Origin: Acholoe squamosa
Taxonomy: Eukaryota; Annelida; Polychaeta; Phyllodocida; Polynoidae
Reading direction: 5' to 3'
NCBI GenBank assembly: GCA_949317995.1
Contig: OX439050.1
Location: forward strand, 19,050,061-19,114,060
Length of the DNA: 64,000 nucleotides
How positions within the stretch are numbered: position 1 is the stretch's first letter; each line of letters begins with the position of its first letter. This document shows positions 57,441 through 64,000 of the stretch, piece after piece. A program made the translations under genes and the position numbers. Under the pieces are notes generated by a model that made no database searches, had not been told where the DNA came from, and was given only the letters and a program-made list of their open reading frames with translations.

Positions 57441-58313
57441 TTAGACACAATATTTACAGATGAAGACAGATTTTCCATTTCCGGGGCGTGCACATATACT
57501 ACAAAAACATTTGTTGTGTGTGAATTTACTTGCTTGATACCAGCTTTGGCCAGTGAGACTTGTTTTCCATGTGTTGTGGAAACAATAACTGTTAAGTTTG
57601 GCTATGTTAGATATAGCATGCTCGAACAAAGCCTGGGCCAGGAAGTAAGTTTGACTGTTTTTGGGTCCAGGTAAAAGACCAGATAAAAAACCATCCTTAA
57701 AGTTTACCTCAAAGGAGAAATGATTTTTCACTCCAGGTATACTTAAGGCATGAAGTTCCAGAGAGACCTGCAGACATGTGAAACAAATAGTTTTAGCAAT
57801 AGCAGATACTTCCAGTTTACAATTACACTGACAAAACACTCCTACTATGGGATTACATTCTAACTCTTGGAGAGTAAGAGCAAACTTTCTTACACTTCCT
57901 AAAGTGTACCTTGTGTAGTGTCTTGGGCAGCCAGGTTCAGTGTGCAATTGATATACTCCTATACACCAATCATGCATTATCAAGTTAACTTTTTTCACTC
58001 GACAATAGTACATGCAGTTTCTGTAGGCGTCCCAAAAAGCTGAAGAGAAATATTTGTACATTTTAACACTAGTTATACAGTGGTCAACAGTGTCTGGTTC
58101 AGCTCCTCTAAAATAACCAATGTTTTTTGCAGGTATTATTTCCCAAAAGAAATTCTCTGAACATCCACATGCTACAGAACTTATATCATTGTCAGGTGTT
58201 ATAGAAGAAGCTTGATTATATGAAGCAACACTTTGTAAAACTGGACGCATGTAATAGTCATAAGGTGGAGTTTCTGTGGTTTGCTCCACAAGCATAGCTT
58301 CTAAACTTTCCAT
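57441..58313 (-). CDS. Polinton element 3: Cys-rich protein of unknown function, 290 aa
   Basis: A clean 290-codon frame starting at ATG (58,311-58,313). I do not recognise the family. It is rich in Cys, Tyr and His. Visible clusters are ACGC near residue 49, CMYYC and HDWC in the middle, FCQCNCKLEV and CFTCLQ at about residues 160-185, and a C-terminal CFCSIC-(x)11-CKYC (residues 269-289) that looks like a zinc ribbon. There is no signal peptide or membrane segment. It lies on the same strand as PolB, 800 bases downstream, beyond the palindromic repeat. AATAAA overlaps its stop codon on the minus strand. The absence of stops, in a region where random frames are short, supports real coding. 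A nucleic-acid or protein-binding zinc protein is a guess. Confidence 0.65.
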   Translation of the reverse strand: MESLEAMLVEQTTETPPYDYYMRPVLQSVASYNQASSITPDNDISSVACGCSENFFWEIIPAKNIGYFRGAEPDTVDHCITSVKMYKYFSSAFWDAYRNCMYYCRVKKVNLIMHDWCIGVYQLHTEPGCPRHYTRYTLGSVRKFALTLQELECNPIVGVFCQCNCKLEVSAIAKTICFTCLQVSLELHALSIPGVKNHFSFEVNFKDGFLSGLLPGPKNSQTYFLAQALFEHAISNIAKLNSYCFHNTWKTSLTGQSWYQASKFTHNKCFCSICARPGNGKSVFICKYCV

Positions 58314-58559
58314 GTTAAAATGGTTGCTTAAATCTAACCAGATACTAATAGTCTGGTGAACGTGACGCTATGAGTTAAGAAATCTGGTACCACTTTTTTT
58401 CTGTTCCAACTTAATTTCTTCAGCGCCGGATTTTTTATTTTTTGTCGTGAACATGTACAGCGTTCACTTTTGTGAAAAGTTTTTTTTATTTTTTGGGTGA
58501 TACAGTTCACTTTTCTTACTTTTTTATTAGTTTTTTTTCATGATACAGTACACATTTTT

Positions 58560-59050
58560 TTATTTGAAAAATGTTCATTTGAACAAAAAATATTTTCCAG
58601 TTTAACACTGTTTTCTATGGAAAAAAATGTTCATTTGAACAAATGTTCGTTTGAACAATTGTTCAAATGAACATTTTCCAGTTTAACACTGTTTTCTATG
58701 GGAAAAAATGTTCATTTGAACAAATGTTCGTTTGAACAATTGTTCAAATGAACATTTTCCATTTTAACACTGTTTTCTATGGGGAAAAATGTTCATTTGA
58801 ACAAATGTTCGTTTGAACAATTGTTCAAATGAACATTTTCCATTTTAACACTGTTTTCTATGGGGAAAAATGTTCATTTGAACAAATGTTCGTTTGAACA
58901 ATTGTTCAAATGAACATTTTCCATTTTAACACTGTTTTCTATGGGGAAAAATGTTCATTTGAACAAATGTTCGTTTGAACAATTTTTCAAATGAACATTT
59001 TCCATTTTAACACTGTTTTCTATGAAGGAAATTTGTTCATTTGAACAATT
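58560..59050. repeat. 81-bp palindromic tandem repeat between the Cys-rich gene and PolB
   Basis: Five full units, starting near 58,628, 58,709, 58,790, 58,871 and 58,952, plus partial ones at both ends. Each holds TGTTCATTTGAACAA and its exact reverse complement TTGTTCAAATGAACA around a 16-base centre; TTGAACAATTGTTCAA is itself a perfect palindrome. The rest of the unit is CCATTTTAACACTGTTTTCT plus TATGGGGAAAA. Copies differ by only a few bases. The flanking 58,320-58,560 is T-rich without a gene. Confidence 0.93.
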
Positions 59051-59120
59051 TGTTTAAAACTTTTTTTTTCTTTCAACGAAATGTACAACTGGAAGTGAAA
59101 CTAGAAAAAGAAACCATTTT

Positions 59121-62100
59121 TTATATAGAAAGGGGTAGGGTGCTTACACCGTCTTCACATACTTGTCTCTTTATGTACTGATAGGTTAGACCTTGTTTCC
59201 TTTGAGAGTAAGTCGTAACGCTGTGGTTTACTACTTTAAATCCTTTGTTGACTACCGTGACAACATTTTCACTGTCCAGTACTTCTTTGTACTTGTCAGT
59301 GGTCAGGGGGTTTTGTTTTTGAATTACACCTTTGCAACTCATTTTAACGGGCACATTTACTCCTGTGCCTATGTAACATTTGGAGTTCAAGGCAGTCATT
59401 TCGTCACCTTCCCACTCCACTTTGAATAACCCGGGGGTTCTCTTGTCAAACGCCAGACGGCTCTTACAACATGGTTGAGGCAGCCACAGCTCACCCAATA
59501 CTTTGGTCTGAACATAGGTCTCTCTGTGGTGACTGTTGTCACATGATTCAGAGGGCAACCATTTGTGACGTTCTCTGAAGAAAGCTTCACGTTTTTCAGG
59601 AATAATTACGTCTTCTATTTTCTCTGCACTTAAAGCAAAGTAAAAACTGTCAGTGTCCATTTCACACATTTCAAAATCTTTCTCGTCTATGTATTCAAGG
59701 AGAAAGTCGTAATAGAAAGCCAACATTTTAAGTTTGGCATATTGGTATACCATGAACCCTATTTGAACTGGGAGATCGTAGGTGATGGAGGTGGGCAAAC
59801 AGGACAGTTCTACCGTGTTGTCACTTATGTCTTGCACATCTTGCACTGACCAGTGCATGGCCAAACGTCTTGCCTTAGAGGGGTGAAGATACTTTGTTTG
59901 AACAAAGTTTTGTTTGTTGCATATGGTTTTTCCGTACGAACCATTTCCCAAAAGTTTGTACAGATCTGACAAAATCTTACAGTCTATATTTTCGTCGCCC
60001 TTCCTCCTAGCTTTGGTTACTTCGTCCATGAAGGGTAAAAAAGTCTGTTCTGGAGTGTATTCTACGAGAAGGTGTACTGTCGTAACTACCAAACCTTTCT
60101 CCAGGTACCACTTCAAGAGAGGAGTTCCCAACAAAATTCCCTCTGCGTGGTAGCTGCCTATAAGTTGGCGTTGCGGTTGTTTTAGCTTACCTGCTGCTTC
60201 CAGGTAACGTTTCATATGTTCACCTACGTCTTTTTTTCCTACTAAACAGTTTTTGAAAATAGGTGTCATTTCACTGAATTTTTCTTTCAAGTGTTCAGGT
60301 GTTTCTATGTCTACCTGGATAAGTCCAAAAGTTGTTCCTTTAGAAACCCCTCTCAGTATTTCATCCTGACTTTTTCTGCCTTGGCACAACGGTCTTTTAA
60401 TTTCCCATTCACTTTTTGTTTCTCTGCACAAGTTTTCAGTTTTTTCTTTCAACCACATACACTCATACTTTTCCTTTACTTGGTAACCTAACGATTGAAG
60501 ATATAGGGTAGTCAAAATGGTATTTTGGTTTTTTTCTTCTAACCATGCCTTTCCATTGGGGTCTCTCAAAACTGATTTAGTGAGGTGACATATGTGACCA
60601 TGCCAGTAGCACCCGTGAAACTGGTATACTTTTTTTGAAGCTGGATCGTATCCGTCCACTTTTATTTTCCTTGAACCCAATACTACTTCCCCGTAGTTGT
60701 ATTGGTGTAATATCTTGACTTTGTCTGTCACAGTTTTGTATCGCAACCATTCTGTGGCTGAGTAGCTAATTTGTTGACTGCAAACAGCTTGAAAATCGTT
60801 TTCTTTCCTGTGCACCACATAATAACCTGTGCAGTGCTCTTCACCCATGCACTTGAGGTACAAGCTGTTAGCATCTACCCCTACTATGTGTCTGCATACT
60901 TTGCTTTGTGACCCGTATTTTTTTTGTCTTATTCTTGTTTCTCCACTTTTGTGATGTCTGTGAAAAATAATAGAGGGACCCCCTACTAAGTTGCGTCTGA
61001 GCAAGGAACGAACATCCTTTTCTTTCTCACCAAAAAGAATGTAAGGAGTGGCATTAGGTGCAGTGTTGTTGAAAAGAAACTTCAAGGTTAAACCTGGCAA
61101 AGTTAAACCGTCTTTGAACATGTCTACCCCACGATCTATAAAAAATTTTGTGTGCTCGTTTATGGCTAAAACAAAGGGTTTAACATCCAGGTTGTTGTAA
61201 TATATCAAGTAGTCCTTCATAGTTTTCATTTTGTTTTCTTTCCAGACCTTTTTACATTCAAGATAATCTTCTTTGCTTATTCCACCACCCGACAAAGAAC
61301 TGTAGAAGCAGTGGCGTGGAGGAAGAGCTTTGTTGTTCAGTTTTCTTATGTTGTCCATCCACTCGTAGGGAAAAAAACCTTTTTCAGCTTTCCCTTTTAG
61401 AAAGGCTTTCAGGTAGTTTGCGTAGGAATAACCTGGTGCCAAATAGTTAAACATGTCAAGGAAAAGAAGATGGTCTGTGTACACTGCTATGTACTTGTTG
61501 CATTTTTTTATGGTTTTCATTTCTGTTTTGTCTGTGTCTATAAAAAAAGAATGAAATTCCTTTTTTATCAAATTAATGTCATACTTTCCAGAGTTGAAAC
61601 CTAGAACAGGGACTCTTTCTATGTAGGTAAGAAGTTTTTCCTTCACTTCAAGAACATGGGAGATTTTTTTTTGGGGATTTTTTTTGTTCTTTGCTGGAAA
61701 AACTTTGCTAGCTTTATGTTCTAGTTCCTTTTGTTTTTCTTCTAGAGAGTCTAGTTCGTCTAAAACATCTCTAAAATTCTCTTTCACCTGTTCTCCTATC
61801 AACTGCCCCAAGTTGTTTATGTGTTCCAACACATTTTTAACCAAAGGATCGTCGTCCCTGTTGGAATTTCTGACAAAACACACTGGTTCTGTATGCCCAG
61901 GAAAATCAGAAGCTACACTGGCAGAAAGGGGTATGTGAGTTTTTTCTATCACAGTGTTAGCATTTTCTGGGGATGAATTTTCAGGTTGGACGAAATAGCT
62001 TTCAAAGTCAAAAACAATTTTATAGGGGTATATTTTTTTCTCAGGTGAACAAACTATTCCCAGTTCCTCTAAAACTTGAAAAACTGTTTTGGATGGATTG

Positions 62101-63263
62101 TATGCTCCACCTTTGTACCTGAAGCTGACTTTGGTGCAATCTTTTTTCACCCCATTGTGTTGTTTCAAAAGGAAGCTACGAGTGAAAACTTTATGACACT
62201 TTTCACAGGGGTACATTTTACCATACAGTCCCATGTTAGTTATTAAACTTACATGGTTTCTGTGTAAGTTCAAGTTCATGATTTTTTTGGATGAACACAT
62301 GTTTGACCTTATAATTTTAGGTCGGCCCTTTCTTTTACCAAAAGAGGGAAGGTAAAAGATTCTTATGTTAACTTCAAACATTTTTTCTAACCTGTCTAAA
62401 TCTCTTATGTTAACGCCCTCAAAAGTCTCCTTGTTCACCCCTGGATAGGCTTCAAGGAAAAGCTCTTGAGTTTTTTCTAAAGATTCATACAGGAAGAAAG
62501 ACAGACATCTAAAGAAACACAAGTTGTCCTTGTAAGCCCTTTTGGTTTTAGGGTCTCTGTGAAAGTGTTGCATTCCTCTTTGTCTTAAACCTGGTGGAAC
62601 AGTTTTCATTTTACCTAAAAGATATTCTCCTCCCGTAGCCCTTATCAGTGTGATGTTGGCGTTCACGTTGCCTATTACACTCCATTTAGTAGAGGGTCTT
62701 TGAGTGTCTTCTTTAATGTTGTTTTCTATTAAATCTAAACACTCTGCAAAGTCTTTGTCATCCCTTATAAAAATGTAAGGGTCTCTATGACTTTCACTGT
62801 CATAGAACAAAGACGAGTTGTTGGCAGAAGCATGAAAGTACATGACTTTCTCTTCTTCTTCTTCCTCCTTAGAGGAAGACAACAACCTTCCAAAAGAGAC
62901 AGCCACTTTGTAAGCCATAACTTGATTTCTATGAATAGAGGTAAGCGCCTCTATTACCTGTTTGGCTCCCAAGTCTTTGTTGAAACTTGTCATTCTGACG
63001 TTGAAAATGGACTGAAGCTTACCAAGCACAGCCAAACCTGAAGCTATGGACTTGAAGTTGTCACGGTAACTGCTTTTATGCAAAGAATTTTTTTCTATTT
63101 CTTTTGGAAGTTCTAAGCTGTCGGAAAAAGTTTCTCTTCTACAAGAATCTGAGTTACATAAAGTTTTTCCACTGTTTTCTACAGTAACCAAACGTGGAGG
63201 TCTAGGGGTGTTACACATTGGACAGTTGACGGTGTAAAGTTGTTTTACCTTTTTGGGCGGCAT
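59121..63263 (-). CDS. polB: Polinton element 3: protein-primed family B DNA polymerase, intact, 1,380 aa
   Basis: This enzyme would replicate the linear element DNA from a protein primer. The 1,380-codon frame starts at ATG (63,261-63,263) and ends at TAA (59,121-59,123), without interruption. Motifs in order: zinc motif CPMC (Cys14, Cys17); OTU-like YKDNLCFFRCL (Asp246, Cys249) with His337 in NHVSLI; finger CEKCHKVF (Cys353, Cys356, His369, Cys376); exonuclease I FDFES (Asp419, Glu421); motif A VDANSLYL (Asp797); a Polinton-typical insert with VYQFHGCYWHGH (about 878-889); motif B GNGSYGK (1106-1112); motif C MDTDSFYF (Asp1203, Asp1205). All polymerase acidic residues are present. The length is normal for Polinton or adintovirus PolB. 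The nearby upstream ORF and downstream Cys-rich gene are on the same strand. It may be a live or recently live element. Confidence 0.93.
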   Translation of the reverse strand: MPPKKVKQLYTVNCPMCNTPRPPRLVTVENSGKTLCNSDSCRRETFSDSLELPKEIEKNSLHKSSYRDNFKSIASGLAVLGKLQSIFNVRMTSFNKDLGAKQVIEALTSIHRNQVMAYKVAVSFGRLLSSSKEEEEEEKVMYFHASANNSSLFYDSESHRDPYIFIRDDKDFAECLDLIENNIKEDTQRPSTKWSVIGNVNANITLIRATGGEYLLGKMKTVPPGLRQRGMQHFHRDPKTKRAYKDNLCFFRCLSFFLYESLEKTQELFLEAYPGVNKETFEGVNIRDLDRLEKMFEVNIRIFYLPSFGKRKGRPKIIRSNMCSSKKIMNLNLHRNHVSLITNMGLYGKMYPCEKCHKVFTRSFLLKQHNGVKKDCTKVSFRYKGGAYNPSKTVFQVLEELGIVCSPEKKIYPYKIVFDFESYFVQPENSSPENANTVIEKTHIPLSASVASDFPGHTEPVCFVRNSNRDDDPLVKNVLEHINNLGQLIGEQVKENFRDVLDELDSLEEKQKELEHKASKVFPAKNKKNPQKKISHVLEVKEKLLTYIERVPVLGFNSGKYDINLIKKEFHSFFIDTDKTEMKTIKKCNKYIAVYTDHLLFLDMFNYLAPGYSYANYLKAFLKGKAEKGFFPYEWMDNIRKLNNKALPPRHCFYSSLSGGGISKEDYLECKKVWKENKMKTMKDYLIYYNNLDVKPFVLAINEHTKFFIDRGVDMFKDGLTLPGLTLKFLFNNTAPNATPYILFGEKEKDVRSLLRRNLVGGPSIIFHRHHKSGETRIRQKKYGSQSKVCRHIVGVDANSLYLKCMGEEHCTGYYVVHRKENDFQAVCSQQISYSATEWLRYKTVTDKVKILHQYNYGEVVLGSRKIKVDGYDPASKKVYQFHGCYWHGHICHLTKSVLRDPNGKAWLEEKNQNTILTTLYLQSLGYQVKEKYECMWLKEKTENLCRETKSEWEIKRPLCQGRKSQDEILRGVSKGTTFGLIQVDIETPEHLKEKFSEMTPIFKNCLVGKKDVGEHMKRYLEAAGKLKQPQRQLIGSYHAEGILLGTPLLKWYLEKGLVVTTVHLLVEYTPEQTFLPFMDEVTKARRKGDENIDCKILSDLYKLLGNGSYGKTICNKQNFVQTKYLHPSKARRLAMHWSVQDVQDISDNTVELSCLPTSITYDLPVQIGFMVYQYAKLKMLAFYYDFLLEYIDEKDFEMCEMDTDSFYFALSAEKIEDVIIPEKREAFFRERHKWLPSESCDNSHHRETYVQTKVLGELWLPQPCCKSRLAFDKRTPGLFKVEWEGDEMTALNSKCYIGTGVNVPVKMSCKGVIQKQNPLTTDKYKEVLDSENVVTVVNKGFKVVNHSVTTYSQRKQGLTYQYIKRQVCEDGVSTLPLSI

Positions 63264-63547
63264 TTTTTTTTAAGGTTTTCTTTTTCTTGTTTCACTTTAT
63301 GTTCTATATACAAACTTATAACTAAAACCTAACCTAAGTATACATGGAGTACATATGGAACTTAAACCTACGCTGGGCTATGTTGACTAAAAACGGAGTA
63401 CGTCTAAATCTATCTACAAATTAGCTGATATACATGATAATGTAAAAGCACTGAACAAGGAGCTGTTGACCAGACACTATACAAAGTTGACCACTTACCC
63501 AGAGTAGAAATCGGTCGTTTCGTCTAGGAAGGGACCAACTCGTGATT
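63264..63547. other. intergenic spacer upstream of PolB
   Basis: About 280 AT-rich bases between the upstream ORF and the PolB start, with a T8 run just before the ATG in plus-strand view. The PolB promoter may lie here; no clear TATA box was singled out. Confidence 0.5.
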
Positions 63548-64000
63548 TTATGTCCTCCAGAATGAAGGGGGACACAGTGTGTCCGCAGTGTGTGGCTGAG
63601 GGGGGCATTCTGAAGCTGGAAGACACGAGGCATTCATTTCCTCCACGTAGCTGGTTGTTCCTATGTGAACTTTAGGAGTTCCCTTGTACAAGTTTACCAG
63701 GACCATAGCCCGGCCTCCACTGGGGTCGGTGCAGTCTTGGTTCAAGGACAACAAAAGATTATCCACCTTCCTCTCTCCAAGGGCAGCTAGGTGGTGTAAC
63801 TCCTTGTACTTTCCTAGGATGCACTCTATCTGGTCCACTAAGTTCCTGAATTCACGCGCCTCTAGGTTCAAGCACCGCTCGTAAGGTTTGTCCAGGTAGG
63901 TTCTCAAGCATACTCCCCTGATGCTAGGTTCCCTGTATATTTCTATGCAGGCGTTGTTATCCCCTTCCGGATAAAAAACTTGGTTGGGGGCAGGTGACTT
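63548..64000 (-). CDS. Polinton element 3: upstream ORF, 5' end outside the window (weak PC4-like resemblance)
   Basis: The frame is open from the window edge to 63,548, about 150 codons, with no start codon inside the window that must be used. The first 60 visible residues contain ACIEIYREPSIRGVCLRTYL and RCLNLEAREFRNLVDQIE. A strand-turn-strand followed by a CLNL-x-EF-x-L helix is loosely like the single-stranded-DNA-binding fold of PC4/p15 coactivators; this is an inference from pattern alone. The C-terminal part is rich in Pro, Ser and Cys. It lies 284 bases upstream of PolB on the same strand, so it probably belongs to the same element. Confidence 0.5.
   Translation of the reverse strand, partial: KSPAPNQVFYPEGDNNACIEIYREPSIRGVCLRTYLDKPYERCLNLEAREFRNLVDQIECILGKYKELHHLAALGERKVDNLLLSLNQDCTDPSGGRAMVLVNLYKGTPKVHIGTTSYVEEMNASCLPASECPPQPHTADTLCPPSFWRT

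Noticed and set aside
59193..62960. Plus-strand frames of 60-85 codons inside the PolB gene
   Set aside because: They are antisense shadows of the intact 1,380-codon minus-strand frame.

Overview
The window looks like AT-rich, repeat-laden nuclear DNA of a multicellular animal, most likely an aquatic invertebrate. The species cannot be named from the sequence. Reasons: long intergenic stretches without open frames, microsatellites and minisatellites, many short inverted-repeat (MITE-like) elements, one Ty3/gypsy LTR retrotransposon, and remnants of three Maverick/Polinton (adintovirus-like) elements. No host protein-coding gene was recognised with confidence. All protein similarities are judged by eye from motifs; no database search was run.

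Layout. 1-4,150 (+ strand): a decayed Polinton virion module in the order packaging ATPase, short basic ORF, minor capsid (penton-like), major capsid C-terminal part, adenain-like protease, then a 619-bp MITE and a small coiled-coil ORF. 4,150-4,560 is a dense block of promoter-like motifs. 4,600-6,324 and 19,445-19,640 hold simple and inverted repeats; two inverted arms near 6.1 and 19.5 kb show that the LTR element landed inside an older inverted-repeat element. 6,325-19,444: a 13.1-kb Ty3/gypsy element with two LTRs, PBS, PPT, a 4-bp target duplication, a broken gag and pol, and a large extra post-pol ORF region (14,032-17,485) with two C2H2 fingers, a basic tract and a coiled coil.

19,640-38,400: noncoding, with a hAT-like MITE, foldback hairpins, trinucleotide repeats, an 85-bp GC-rich minisatellite carried inside a terminal-inverted-repeat element, and low-complexity sequence. 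38,481-44,443 (- strand): a second, decayed Polinton with a packaging ATPase and a protein-primed family B DNA polymerase (PolB) preceded by about five zinc fingers. 44,450-57,400: noncoding, with a 62-bp tandem array interrupted by a transposon, a tRNA-like sequence, a (GA)-rich minisatellite and another promoter-motif cluster.

57,441-64,000 (- strand): a third Polinton, apparently well preserved. It has an uninterrupted 1,380-codon PolB, a 290-codon Cys-rich protein, an 81-bp palindromic tandem repeat between them, and an upstream ORF that runs off the window. In a Polinton, PolB replicates the element, the ATPase packages DNA, the protease matures the particle and the two jelly-roll proteins build the capsid. 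Elements 1 and 2 cannot encode working products as they stand. Element 3 could still make its polymerase. The least explained items are the post-pol zinc-finger ORF of the LTR element, the OTU-like signature in the PolB N-terminus, and the Cys-rich ORF with its palindromic satellite.
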